A DNA stretch of 61,387 bases from Alphaproteobacteria bacterium (lineage in GTDB: Bacteria; Pseudomonadota; Alphaproteobacteria; GCA-2731375), in NCBI GenBank assembly GCA_030747035.1, contig JASLLM010000002.1, forward strand, positions 1-61,387, given 5' to 3'. The stretch's first letter is position 1, and every line of letters begins with the position of its first letter. The notes under the pieces were generated by a model, which worked only from the letters and a program-made list of their open reading frames with translations, searched no databases and was not told the DNA's origin. The position numbers and the translations under genes are program-made. Below, one piece after another: positions 16,320 to 25,387 of the stretch.

Positions 16320-17039
16320 ATGAATCAGACGACGAAGGTGAAAAAAGATGGGGTTGCCCGGATGAACGACAAAGCGAAACAGTCGGCCGCCAACGCCGCC
16401 GTGGAAATGGTGGAAAACGGCATGCGCCTTGGCATCGGCACGGGCTCCACGGCGGAACATTTTATCCAACAACTAGGCCGGCGGGTTCAGGGCGGATTGT
16501 CCGTGGTCGGCGTCGCGACATCGGAACGAAGCGCGGAACTATGCCGCGACCTAGGCATTGCCCTAACCGATCTGGATGAGACTCCCGTGCTCGACTTGGC
16601 CGTGGACGGCGCGGACGAATTTGATGGCGCGCTGAATTTGATCAAAGGCGGCGGCGGCGCGCTGCTACGGGAAAAAATTGTTGCCGGAGCAGCCGAACGA
16701 TTTGTCGTTATTGCCGATGCCTCCAAGAAAGTCGATATTTTGGGGGCTTTCCCACTACCCGTGGAGATCATCCCCATGGCTCGGCAGCCCCTGACCGGAC
16801 GACTGGAAAAGCTCGACGCCGTCGTCACCCTTCGACAGGCGGCAGATGGGGCACCTTTCCGAACGGATGAAAACCACTGGATACTGGACTGCGCCTTTGG
16901 TCCGACAATTGATAACCCCATGGAACTGGCGCAGACGCTTTCCACCTGGCCCGGCGTGGTCGAACATGGCTTGTTTTGCGGCATGACGGAACAGGTCTTG
17001 TTGGGAAATGGTAATCAAGTGCAGGCAATCACCGGTTAG
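16320..17039 (+). CDS. rpiA: Ribose-5-phosphate isomerase A
   Basis: RpiA interconverts ribose-5-phosphate and ribulose-5-phosphate in the pentose phosphate pathway. The product has the phosphate-binding [12 protein letters not shown], the catalytic region [21 protein letters not shown] and the GxFPLPVEI segment. All active-site elements of the RpiA family are present. The ATG at 16320 gives 239 residues; the internal ATG 16362 ([10 protein letters not shown]) is nearer to where most homologues start and cannot be excluded. Its stop TAG overlaps the convergent heparinase-family stop by four bases. rpe, the partner enzyme, lies on the other side of the heparinase gene. Confidence 0.95.
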   Translation: MNQTTKVKKDGVARMNDKAKQSAANAAVEMVENGMRLGIGTGSTAEHFIQQLGRRVQGGLSVVGVATSERSAELCRDLGIALTDLDETPVLDLAVDGADEFDGALNLIKGGGGALLREKIVAGAAERFVVIADASKKVDILGAFPLPVEIIPMARQPLTGRLEKLDAVVTLRQAADGAPFRTDENHWILDCAFGPTIDNPMELAQTLSTWPGVVEHGLFCGMTEQVLLGNGNQVQAITG

Positions 17040-18673
17040 ATTTGCCGAAAGGCCCATTTGATGACACTGCCGGCGGCTTGCGTTGTCGTGGAAAGCACGA
17101 TCTGCTGACTTCGGCGTATACGATCAGGTTGACCCAGATAGACGGATTCCTCCATCGAGATCTCGGCGCCACCGGCGCGAAACCGCCAGCCCTTACCGTC
17201 CCCCAATCGAAGCAGAACAGCCGACCCACCCTGAACGGCGGAGGCTCTTACGTCCGGATGCAGGTGAAACCGCACTGCAACCGCGCGCCCAGCGGTCTCC
17301 TTTGATGATCCAGATTGGTTCTCCGCATCCAAGCGGTCTTCACCTCTGACGTCCGCCCCAGAAGCATCCAAATACAGACGCCGGCGATGAGTAAGGCCAA
17401 AACGTTGGCGATAGCCGTCATGATGCAGTTCCAGCCAGGTGTTGCCCAATTCGTCCTCGTGGCGGCGGCAATGCAGGCGTTCAGGCCCGGGGCCAAAGTC
17501 ACCAGTTGCCGTGATCGGCCAGGCGTTCGCATTCACCAACTGCAGTGTTGAATGGGCAGCAGTCGCCCGGGCTGCCGCGCGCCAGTCCGTGCTGCGCCCG
17601 CGACCGCTGCCACAGTTGACAACCAAACGCCGCTTGCCGACGGACAGTTCGAAACAGCCGCCGCCCGCATGGGCTCGCCGTCCCCATTCCCCCGCCGGCG
17701 GCGCGCCGGTATCGGCCAAAAGAACCGTACTGCCCGCCGTCAACCGTTGAAAGCCGGATTGATTGGCGCTCAACAACGCCTTGCCTCTCACTCCGGACCG
17801 GGTGAGGGTAATATCGACAGCATCACGGCTTTCTTCGAAGGCACCGTTAATCAGTACAAGGCCCCCATCGCCGTGGCGCAACCCACGCAACATGGGCGCC
17901 ATATGATCTATCTTGGCTTGCAGCCATTGCGGAACAGATCGGCCGGAATCGCTTAATGCTTCACGCAGCCCGATAAGTTGCCGTAACACCGCCATCAGAT
18001 CCGAAGGTGAGCGGCTGTAGTAACCGCCGTCCGACAAGGTCTGGCTCGAGATCAAACTTTCGATCTGCATCAAGGCCTTTCTTGCCACGTCATCTTCATC
18101 GGGCAGAGCCATGGCGCCATATACAAGACCCAGCAATCCCGCCAATTGCTCGGCGCCGCCTGACTCATCGCCATAAGTGCGCTGAAGGTGCTGCCATTGC
18201 ACGGCGAAAGAACCACGATAGGCGTCGGCAAAATCACTGTCCGCCCCGCGCAACATGAAGCGGCCATGGTTCAACCACGCCATTAACCGCTGCCCAAGCA
18301 CACCCGGGGACCAGGTAATGGGGTCAATGTCGTCACATAAATCTATCCATGAACGAACCAGCCGGCGGGCATGCGCCAGCGCCATTTCGCCGCCCGAGGC
18401 CTCGAAATGGCGGAGCCAGGAAAATCCATGCAGTTCGGCCAGCCACTCGCCATCGTCGGGCCGCAATCGCCAGGGCGGCTGATTTGGTGCGCTGGCCTCC
18501 CGGCCCGCAAAGCGATACCGGCCTCTAAACAACTCATCAGCTTGTTGCGGATCGCCAGGCCAAGGATCATTGGGCAGGAACGCCAACTGCTCGATCTGGC
18601 GCCGTTCCAGGGTAAGACGATACAGGCGAGTTCTATAACCAGCGTTCTTCAGCCTCACCCAGCCATCGTTCAT
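17036..18673 (-). CDS. Heparinase II/III family protein
   Basis: This 545-residue protein has an alpha-toroid N-terminal half (roughly 60-280, with GFSWLRHFEASGGEMALAHA and SPSDLMAVLRQLIGLREAL). The C-terminal half is a beta-sandwich of the heparinase II/III type (SVGKRRLVVNCGSGRG; AARATAAHSTLQL; RFHLHPDVRASAVQGG). Family members are polysaccharide lyases, but the alphaproteobacterial group found beside rsmB and rpe has no firmly known substrate. There is no signal peptide at the given start, so the location is unclear. It is transcribed in the direction of rsmB-rpe, 21 bases after rpe, and probably belongs to that operon. Confidence 0.85.
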   Translation of the reverse strand: MNDGWVRLKNAGYRTRLYRLTLERRQIEQLAFLPNDPWPGDPQQADELFRGRYRFAGREASAPNQPPWRLRPDDGEWLAELHGFSWLRHFEASGGEMALAHARRLVRSWIDLCDDIDPITWSPGVLGQRLMAWLNHGRFMLRGADSDFADAYRGSFAVQWQHLQRTYGDESGGAEQLAGLLGLVYGAMALPDEDDVARKALMQIESLISSQTLSDGGYYSRSPSDLMAVLRQLIGLREALSDSGRSVPQWLQAKIDHMAPMLRGLRHGDGGLVLINGAFEESRDAVDITLTRSGVRGKALLSANQSGFQRLTAGSTVLLADTGAPPAGEWGRRAHAGGGCFELSVGKRRLVVNCGSGRGRSTDWRAAARATAAHSTLQLVNANAWPITATGDFGPGPERLHCRRHEDELGNTWLELHHDGYRQRFGLTHRRRLYLDASGADVRGEDRLDAENQSGSSKETAGRAVAVRFHLHPDVRASAVQGGSAVLLRLGDGKGWRFRAGGAEISMEESVYLGQPDRIRRSQQIVLSTTTQAAGSVIKWAFRQI

Positions 18674-18694
18674 GACGTCGTGCTAATCCCAACT

Positions 18695-19363
18695 CTATTC
18701 CATGGTCGCCCGAAGGCCCTTGATATTGGCCGCATAGCGCTCAGCACCGCCGGTAAAAGTTGCTGAGCCGGCAACCAACACATCAGCACCGGCGGCAACA
18801 ACGGTGGCTGCGTTCTCCGCGTTAACACCGCCATCGACCTGCAAATCAATCGTGCGCCCGGTCGTATCAATAAGGGACCGCAATCGGCGCACTTTATCCA
18901 GCTGCCCCGAAATGAACGATTGCCCGCCAAAGCCTGGATTTACGCTCATTACCAAGACAAGGTCCAAATCTTCCAGCAACGGCTCCACCGCAGCGACAGG
19001 TGTACCTGGGTTTAGCGCCAAACCGGCGCGCGCGCCTTGATCCTTGATCAACTGCACGGTCCGGTGCAAATGGGCACCGGCTTCGGCATGGACTGTGATG
19101 ATATCTGCACCAGCGGAGGCAAAATCAGCGATGTAAGGATCGACCGGGCTGATCATCAAATGCACATCGAACGGCAGTTCGCTATGGGGGCGAAGTGCGG
19201 CAATCACAGCCGGTCCAATTGTCAAATTAGGCACGAAATGGCCGTCCATGACGTCAATATGAATATAATCAGCGCCGGCCGCGCTCACGGCTCTAACTTC
19301 TTCACCCAATGCGGCAAAATCAGCGGACAAGATCGAAGGTGCAATTCGGGTTGCTTGTTGCAT
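18695..19363 (-). CDS. rpe: Ribulose-phosphate 3-epimerase
   Basis: Rpe interconverts ribulose-5-phosphate and xylulose-5-phosphate in a TIM-barrel fold. The 222-residue product has [16 protein letters not shown], the metal and catalytic motif [28 protein letters not shown] and the second aspartate in [12 protein letters not shown]. All of these are family hallmarks. It lies 57 bases after rsmB on the same strand, a common alphaproteobacterial pairing. Confidence 0.95.
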   Translation of the reverse strand: MQQATRIAPSILSADFAALGEEVRAVSAAGADYIHIDVMDGHFVPNLTIGPAVIAALRPHSELPFDVHLMISPVDPYIADFASAGADIITVHAEAGAHLHRTVQLIKDQGARAGLALNPGTPVAAVEPLLEDLDLVLVMSVNPGFGGQSFISGQLDKVRRLRSLIDTTGRTIDLQVDGGVNAENAATVVAAGADVLVAGSATFTGGAERYAANIKGLRATME

Positions 19364-19420
19364 GGCCGCTAGGTAGCAGTTTGCCGTGTTGGCCGCAAGC
19401 CAATCAGGGCCCGCACCAAG

Positions 19421-20716
19421 TCAAACGTGCCGTACCAGACGGGAAGCAAAAAAGCCATCCATTCCACCCTGGTAATGAGGCAATGTCCGCATTTCGCCAT
19501 GGGGTGTAATCAGTTCATAGAGACCGTACAATTCCGCGGCATCTATGGGCTGCCGCGCGATGGGCGAACCGGAGGCCAGCAAAGCCTCGATCCGTTCCTC
19601 GCCCTCCTCCGGCTGCAGCGAACAGGTGCAGAAAACCAATATCCCGCCAGGCGCCAACATTTCGACTGCCGCCTTCAGCAGTTGATCCTGCAGCGCTGCC
19701 ATGCCCGCCGCATCCCTGGCGGTACGCAGGTGCCATATATCAGGATGCCTGCGAATGGTCCCCGTCGCGCTGCATGGCGCATCCAGCAATATGAAATCAA
19801 AGCGTTTTGACGGTTGCCATTTCAGTGCATCCGCAATGACCGTCTCCGCCCGCAAACCTAGGCGATCCAAGTTGGTTTGCAGCAGCGCCATTCTTTTCGG
19901 CGCATTGTCAATCGCCGTTACCCGCGCGCCCAACGCCGCCAATTGAGCGGTCTTGCCCCCCGGTGCAGCGCAAAGGTCCAACACTTCCCGGCCTTCCACT
20001 TGCCCAAACAGGGCTACCGGCAGCGTCGCGGCCGCATCCTGGACCCACCACTCCCCCTCCTGAAAACCAGGCAGAGCCTGGATTATCCCACCCGGCCCCC
20101 GGCGCAGACTGCCCGTGGCCAAAACCTCCCCCTGCAAATCCTCCGTCCATTTTTTGGCGTCTGATTTGAAACTCAGATCAAGCGGCGGTTCCTGCAACAT
20201 GCTTGCAACCATCCGCTCGGTCGTTTCTTCGCCATAAGCCTCCACCCAAGTCCGCCAAAGCCAATCCGGACAATTCAGCCGCAATTCATTCTGCTCAACC
20301 AAAATCGATGATGCTTCGCGGGTCAAACACCGCGAAACCGCGTTGACCAGGCCACTGAGATGGCGTTGTCGCGGCCCCATGAGGCGCACCGCACCATCGA
20401 CCACTGCATGATTAGGCGTGCCCAGAAACATGGTCTGGGCGGCGGCGAGACGAAGAGCATTGCGGGCAGCCTGTGCCGATCGGTTCAAGGGCTTGTCCAG
20501 GCAGCGTGCGATGGCATCGTCAATCTGGCCCAGACGGCGCAGCACGGTCACTACCAGCAAGCGGGCGAAGGCGCGATCCCGAGGTGCGAGCGCCGCCAAG
20601 CGCCCTCCAGGCTCCAAATCATCCGCCAGAGCCTGATCCAGCATTTGCCCCCGTTCCAGGATGCGCGCCAGCAGCCGCATGGCGGCGGCTCGTGATCGGC
20701 GCCCGCTATCGCTCAT
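19421..20716 (-). CDS. rsmB: 16S rRNA (cytosine(967)-C(5))-methyltransferase RsmB family
   Basis: This SAM-dependent RNA m5C methyltransferase of the NOL1/NOP2/sun family has an N-terminal NusB-like RNA-binding domain (about 8-140). The SAM motif is VLDLCAAPGGKTAQLAALGA (about 243-262). The DAPCSATGTIRRHPD motif carries one active-site cysteine and FCTCSLQPEE the second. The 431-residue length is normal. It is divergent from the DUF1674 gene and leads the rsmB-rpe-heparinase set. Confidence 0.92.
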   Translation of the reverse strand: MSDSGRRSRAAAMRLLARILERGQMLDQALADDLEPGGRLAALAPRDRAFARLLVVTVLRRLGQIDDAIARCLDKPLNRSAQAARNALRLAAAQTMFLGTPNHAVVDGAVRLMGPRQRHLSGLVNAVSRCLTREASSILVEQNELRLNCPDWLWRTWVEAYGEETTERMVASMLQEPPLDLSFKSDAKKWTEDLQGEVLATGSLRRGPGGIIQALPGFQEGEWWVQDAAATLPVALFGQVEGREVLDLCAAPGGKTAQLAALGARVTAIDNAPKRMALLQTNLDRLGLRAETVIADALKWQPSKRFDFILLDAPCSATGTIRRHPDIWHLRTARDAAGMAALQDQLLKAAVEMLAPGGILVFCTCSLQPEEGEERIEALLASGSPIARQPIDAAELYGLYELITPHGEMRTLPHYQGGMDGFFASRLVRHV

Positions 20717-20818
20717 TCAAATCTTTCCCTTCAGCTAGCGCTTGTTGATCGTGGCTGGTAGGTTCAGGTCCAACGGATGTGTAACATAGTCGGAATTGCC
20801 GCGCGGGAGATACAATTG

Positions 20819-20983
20819 ATGGCATCAGAAGCGACTGATTCTAGAGAATCCGACGACAATAAGGCCGAGCCGGCCTCGGACAAAGAAAAGCGGAAGCCTG
20901 CAAAGGAAATCGGCGGTCCCAAGGGCCTCGAACCCACCCGCTATGGGGATTGGGAACGCAAGGGCATCGTTTCTGATTTCTAG
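20819..20983 (+). CDS. DUF1674 protein (succinate dehydrogenase assembly factor 4 type)
   Basis: This small 54-residue protein has the diagnostic C-terminus GGPKGLEPTRYGDWERKGIV at about 30-49 and an acidic, disordered N-terminus. Mitochondrial SDHAF4 shares this ending and helps load flavinylated SdhA into complex II; the bacterial members are presumed homologues. The start at 20819 is preferred over the upstream ATG 20777 because GGGAGA lies seven bases before it. It is divergent from rsmB, the usual alphaproteobacterial arrangement. Confidence 0.88.
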   Translation: MASEATDSRESDDNKAEPASDKEKRKPAKEIGGPKGLEPTRYGDWERKGIVSDF

Positions 20984-21113
20984 CAAATAGGCCCTTCGCA
21001 CAATTACATCTTCGTTAGCAAATTCTTGGCATTTTTCAGGTGCGACGGTCGCAATGCCGGCGCGGAAGCCCTATACAGGCAAGCAAGTCATCTTCAAAAG
21101 GTGGAGATACCGC

Positions 21114-22469
21114 ATGGCGCAAAATTCGGCCGATACGGCCAACGACCTCAATCTGCTGTCCGACCTGGTCACGAAGGCGACGCGTGCCGGTGCAGATGCC
21201 GCCGACGCGGTTTTGTTCGAATCCGCCTCGCTCGAAGTCAGCTATCGCCTCGGCGCCCGCGAGGATTTGGAGCGCTCGGAGAGCAAAGACCTGGGCCTGC
21301 GCATCTTTATTGGCCAGAAGCAGGCGATCGTATCCTCTACCGATATGTCACCCGACAGTCTAAATGAACTGCTCCAAAGGGGTTTGGCAATGGCCGCGGC
21401 GATGCCCGATGATCGCTATTGCGGCCTCGCCGATGCGGATCGATTGTGCACCGACATCCCCGATCTGGATCTAAACGACGACGCCGAACCAACGCCCGAA
21501 TCGCTGTATGACATGGCGGCCGAGGCCGAAACGGCGGCCCTGGCCGTCGAAGGCGTCAGCAATTCCGAAAGCGCGGGGGCCAGTTGGGGCCGCAACCGCA
21601 TAGCCCTGGTCACCTCGACTGGCTTTGCAGGAGGCTATTCTGCCTCCTCCCATTCATTGTTCGCATCCGTAATAGCGGGCGAAGGCACGGGAATGGAGCG
21701 GGACTACGATTTTACTTCGGCCCGCCATGGCACCGATTTGCAGGCGCCGGCGGAAATAGGTACGGCCGCCGGTGAACGCGCGGTCAGGCGCCTGAACCCC
21801 CGCAAGGTTGAAAGCCAGCAGGTTCCGGTGGTCTTCGACCCACGGGTTTCTCATTCCTTGCTGGGGCATTTCGTTGGCGCCATCAGCGGCAGCGCGGTCG
21901 CGCGCGGTACCTCATTTCTGAAGGACAGCATGGGCGAGAAGGTATTTGCGCCGGGCATGACTATTGTCGATGATCCGCATCGGCCGCGAGGCTTAGCATC
22001 GAAGCCATTCGATGGGGAAGGCGTGGCAAACCGGCAGTGGCAACTGGTTGAAGACGGCGAACTGACGACCTGGATCATGGATTCCGCCTCCGCCCGGCAG
22101 TTGGGTTTGGCGACCACGGGCCATGCCAGCCGTGGCACTTCTGGCCCGCCATCGCCGAGCACCACAAATTTGTACATGCAACCCGGCACCAGTAGCCGTG
22201 ACGAACTGTTGGCGGGCATCACCTCCGGCCTCTATGTCACCGAACTGATCGGCTTTGGCGTTAACGGCGTTACTGGTGATTACAGCCGTGGCGCGGCCGG
22301 ATTTTGGATCGACAATGGAACCCTGGCCCATCCCGTGTCGGAACTGACCATTGCCGGCAATCTGAAGGACATGTTTTTGAATATCACCCCCGCCGACGAT
22401 TTGACCTTCCGCTATGGCAGCAACGCGCCAACCCTGCGCATTGACGGTTTGATGGTGGCGGGAACGTGA
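21114..22469 (+). CDS. pmbA: Metalloprotease TldD/PmbA family, PmbA (TldE) subunit
   Basis: This 451-residue protein is the TldE/PmbA partner that forms a heterodimeric metallopeptidase with TldD, known in E. coli for microcin B17 maturation and CcdA turnover. Family segments include the SYRLGAREDLERSESKDLGL region, HFVGAISGSAVARGTSFLKD, and the C-terminal GVNGVTGDYSRGAAGFWIDN. It lacks the HExxxH zinc motif, as expected for the E subunit; tldD is not in the window. The start at 21114 is chosen for the ribosome binding site AAGGTGGAG; the frame is open upstream to 21054. The stop overlaps the GTG of the next gene. Confidence 0.92.
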   Translation: MAQNSADTANDLNLLSDLVTKATRAGADAADAVLFESASLEVSYRLGAREDLERSESKDLGLRIFIGQKQAIVSSTDMSPDSLNELLQRGLAMAAAMPDDRYCGLADADRLCTDIPDLDLNDDAEPTPESLYDMAAEAETAALAVEGVSNSESAGASWGRNRIALVTSTGFAGGYSASSHSLFASVIAGEGTGMERDYDFTSARHGTDLQAPAEIGTAAGERAVRRLNPRKVESQQVPVVFDPRVSHSLLGHFVGAISGSAVARGTSFLKDSMGEKVFAPGMTIVDDPHRPRGLASKPFDGEGVANRQWQLVEDGELTTWIMDSASARQLGLATTGHASRGTSGPPSPSTTNLYMQPGTSSRDELLAGITSGLYVTELIGFGVNGVTGDYSRGAAGFWIDNGTLAHPVSELTIAGNLKDMFLNITPADDLTFRYGSNAPTLRIDGLMVAGT

Positions 22470-23272
22470 GCCAACTGGAACAAGACCACGCACTGTTGCT
22501 GGAAACGGTTCGCGAGGGCGGCGCCTTGGCGCTCAGCTACTTTCACGATGGTGTTAAGCATTGGAAGAAAGGTCCCGACAATCCAGTGTCCGAGGCGGAT
22601 CATGCGGTGGATGACCTGTTGCGGGAAAAACTCTGTGCCGCACAGCCGACATATGGCTGGCTGTCCGAGGAAACCGAAGACGATCCCACAAGGCTGGATT
22701 GCGACAGCGTCTGGGTGGTCGACCCGATCGACGGCACCCGCGCCTTTATCGAGCAGCGGGAGGAATTCACGGTTTGCGCGGCCCTAGTGCGCAACGGGCG
22801 GCCCGTGGCCGGTGCCGTGTACAATCCGGCCACCGAGGAATTCTATGATGCGCTGCTGGGTGGTGGTGCCCGCCTGAACGGCAAGCCTATTCATGTGAGC
22901 GCCGCGACCGATTTCGAGGGCGCGCGCCTGCTGACCGGCAGATACATTTTTCAACAGGCCCGCGCCGGGGAAAAGCCGCGCAACGTAACACTTCACATGG
23001 TCAACTCAATCGCCTACCGCATGTGCTTTGTCGCCGAGGGGCGCTACGATGCTTGTATCTCGCTATCGGGTAAGTGCGATTGGGATATCGCTGCGGCGGA
23101 GTTAATTTTGGCAGAGGCAGGCGGCATCAATACCAACTCCCATGGCCAGGATTTCAAGTACAATCAGACGGATACAAGGCACAAATCGGTCATTAGCGCC
23201 GGACCAGCCCTGCATGCACATATTCTTTCATTTCTCGATACCATAGAGCGTCCATACGGATCGCAATGGTAA
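22466..23272 (+). CDS. Inositol monophosphatase family protein (CysQ-like)
   Basis: This Mg/Li-sensitive phosphatase of the FIG superfamily acts on a phosphate monoester such as inositol phosphate or 3'-phosphoadenosine-5'-phosphate. The metal-binding motifs are present: Glu69/Glu70 in LSEETE, WVVDPIDGTRAFI with Asp86 and Asp89, and CDWDIAAAELILAEAGG near residue 213. The GTG start at 22466 overlaps the pmbA stop (GTGA), indicating translational coupling; pmbA-IMPase pairs are common in alphaproteobacteria. 268 residues is normal. Motifs do not settle the substrate. Confidence 0.9.
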   Translation: MSQLEQDHALLLETVREGGALALSYFHDGVKHWKKGPDNPVSEADHAVDDLLREKLCAAQPTYGWLSEETEDDPTRLDCDSVWVVDPIDGTRAFIEQREEFTVCAALVRNGRPVAGAVYNPATEEFYDALLGGGARLNGKPIHVSAATDFEGARLLTGRYIFQQARAGEKPRNVTLHMVNSIAYRMCFVAEGRYDACISLSGKCDWDIAAAELILAEAGGINTNSHGQDFKYNQTDTRHKSVISAGPALHAHILSFLDTIERPYGSQW

Positions 23273-24483
23273 CCATGCCGGCGGCACGGCACCGGCGGCA
23301 CGTCCTGGGCGCCTCGTGCACGACCCATTTCATTCATGATGGGTTCTCCGACCTGATAATTCTGCTGCTGCCGGTTTGGCAGGCGGAATTCGCACTGAGC
23401 CTCAGTCAGGTCGGTGCCATATCCTCGACTTATTCAGGCGCCATGACAATAGGCCAGTTGCCCGCCGGCCTGGCCTCGGAACGCTGGGGCGAAAGGCGCA
23501 TACTGGTCGCCGGCACGGCCTTGGTTGGGCTTGGATTTTGCCTGCTGGGTATCGCCGGCGGGGCTTTTGGCTTGGCCTTGGCATTGGCGCTGGCCGGCAT
23601 TGGAGCCAGCACACAGCATCCTTTGAACTCGACCATCGTCGCCCGCGCATACGAAGATGGACCACGGCGGGCGGCGTTGGGGATCTACAATTTTTCCGGC
23701 GATCTGGGAAAAATGGCGGTTCCGGGCCTGGCGGCCCTGGTTTTGGCAACCATGGACTGGCGCTATGTCACAACCGGATATGGTGGTTTTGGCATTGTCG
23801 CCGCGGTCGGAATTTTGATTGTTTTCGGGTTTCTCAAAGTCGGCGGCAGGCCCAGGAACGTACCGTCAGGTAATAGCGATGGTCACGGCAGGACAAGTGA
23901 TTGGGGCATTCGTCAGCGCAAGGGATTTGTACTGTTGTCAGCCACCTCGATGATTGATGGCGCGGCCCGAGCCGCTTTCATGACCTTTCTGCCTTTCCTG
24001 TTGATCAGCAAGGGCGCGAGCATCGAAACCGTGGGTTTCGCATTGGTCCTGGTATTCGCGGGTGGCGCGGCGGGCAAGCTGGTATGCGGCTTGATCGCCG
24101 AACGCCTGGGCATCGTGCGAACCGCCGTGCTGACCGAGTTGGCCACGGGCGGCGGCATATTGTTGCTATTACCCCTGCCGCTAACGGCGGACCTGGTCCT
24201 TCTGCCGGCTGTCGGCCTTGCCTTAAACGGCACCTCGTCGGTCCTCTATGCCAGCGTGGCAGAGTTTGTCGCGCCCGAACGCCATGGCCGTGGTTTCGGT
24301 CTGTTCATGACCCTGACCATCGGCGCCTGGGCCATATCGCCCACCATATTCGGTATCCTTAGCGACCTGAACGGGGTGCCGAATACACTGGCCATCGTCG
24401 GGCTATTCGCGCTGACCACGGTGCCGTTGGCCCTGGCCCTGACGGGCCCATTGGCCGCCGCTAACGATAGTCAATCGGCGTAA
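23266..24483 (+). CDS. MFS transporter, Fsr-like
   Basis: This 405-residue major facilitator protein has about 12 hydrophobic segments. The loop between helices 2 and 3 reads LPAGLASERWGERRILVAG, matching the MFS G-x-x-x-D-R-x-G-R type motif in altered form. The sequence THFIHDGFSDLIILLLPVWQ near the N-terminus resembles the fosmidomycin resistance (Fsr) branch, so a drug or metabolite exporter is plausible. The ATG overlaps the end of the phosphatase gene by seven bases, and the 3' end overlaps the convergent aminotransferase gene by 23 bases. Confidence 0.85.
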   Translation: MVTMPAARHRRHVLGASCTTHFIHDGFSDLIILLLPVWQAEFALSLSQVGAISSTYSGAMTIGQLPAGLASERWGERRILVAGTALVGLGFCLLGIAGGAFGLALALALAGIGASTQHPLNSTIVARAYEDGPRRAALGIYNFSGDLGKMAVPGLAALVLATMDWRYVTTGYGGFGIVAAVGILIVFGFLKVGGRPRNVPSGNSDGHGRTSDWGIRQRKGFVLLSATSMIDGAARAAFMTFLPFLLISKGASIETVGFALVLVFAGGAAGKLVCGLIAERLGIVRTAVLTELATGGGILLLLPLPLTADLVLLPAVGLALNGTSSVLYASVAEFVAPERHGRGFGLFMTLTIGAWAISPTIFGILSDLNGVPNTLAIVGLFALTTVPLALALTGPLAAANDSQSA

Positions 24484-25387
24484 CGTATTTCGGGTCGTCA
24501 TGGGCGTCCCAGTACATCTGGCGTAGGCGCAAGGCCAACGGGCCAGGCGCACCGTCACCGATGGGTGCTCCATCGAGGCGGCTGACCGGAATCACGCCAC
24601 CGGCCGTGCTGGAAATGAAGATCTCGTCCGCGGTGCGTAACTCGGCCTCCGTCAAGGTGCCCACATCGACCTTGACGTTGAGGGACTCTGCCAGTTCGAT
24701 CACCGTCATTCGAGTGATTCCCTTGAGCACGCCGCTGTCCGGCGTTACCAGCCGTCCGGATAAGCTGGCGAACAAATTGAACCCGGGACCCTCGGTAATA
24801 TTGCCCTTGCCGTCGGTTAGCACCGCTGTCTCGCCGCCACGGTCAAAGGCCTCGTACAGGCCCTGCACCATGTCACCCCAATGAAAATTCTTGACGGTCG
24901 GATCAACGGATTCAGGCGAAATGCGCGGCACGCTGCTGACGGTCAAATGCAAGCCCTGCACCTGCTTTTCCGGCGGTGCGATCCAGATATAGGGAACCGC
25001 GAAGGCATAAAACTGATTTTCGCAGGTTCTAGGATCACGTCCGCCCGGCGGCGGCGTACCGCGGGTCAGAATCATTTTCACATAGGCTTCGCGCAATCCG
25101 GCGCGGCTGACGCATTCGGCCAGGATCGCGGACATTTGGCTCCGGTCGAAAGGCGATTGCATATGCAGCTTGTCGATGCCGCGAAAAAACCTGTCCAGGT
25201 GGTCCGCCAGCCGGAAGAAGCCGCCGCCCCAGACGGCAACGACGTCATAGGTCACATCGGAATGCAGGAAGCCATAATCGGTTATGGGTATCCGCGCCTC
25301 CCCGATGGGCACGTAGTCGCCATCAATGAAAGCCGCACCATCGGCGAAAGGATTGTCGTCTTTCGGCAAGGCTTCGATCTGACTCAT
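24461..25387 (-). CDS. Class IV PLP aminotransferase (D-amino acid/branched-chain type)
   Basis: This fold-type IV PLP enzyme has 308 residues from ATG 25387, which is preceded at five bases by AGGAGG. The PLP lysine is Lys166 in VKNFHW. Other family marks are DYGFLHSDVTYDVV (37-50), the arginine in LTRGTPPPGGRD, and the C-terminal TADEIFISSTAGGVIPV. D-alanine, branched-chain and aminodeoxychorismate-lyase members share these, so the substrate is open. Its ATG overlaps the stop of the molybdopterin oxidoreductase (ATGA), so the two are made from one transcript. Its 3' end overlaps the convergent MFS gene by 23 bases. Confidence 0.88.
   Translation of the reverse strand: MSQIEALPKDDNPFADGAAFIDGDYVPIGEARIPITDYGFLHSDVTYDVVAVWGGGFFRLADHLDRFFRGIDKLHMQSPFDRSQMSAILAECVSRAGLREAYVKMILTRGTPPPGGRDPRTCENQFYAFAVPYIWIAPPEKQVQGLHLTVSSVPRISPESVDPTVKNFHWGDMVQGLYEAFDRGGETAVLTDGKGNITEGPGFNLFASLSGRLVTPDSGVLKGITRMTVIELAESLNVKVDVGTLTEAELRTADEIFISSTAGGVIPVSRLDGAPIGDGAPGPLALRLRQMYWDAHDDPKYVTPIDYR

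Noticed and set aside
21114..22469. PmbA homologue lacking the HExxxH zinc motif, as a degenerate protease
   Set aside because: The TldE/PmbA subunit naturally lacks that motif; the zinc site is in TldD.
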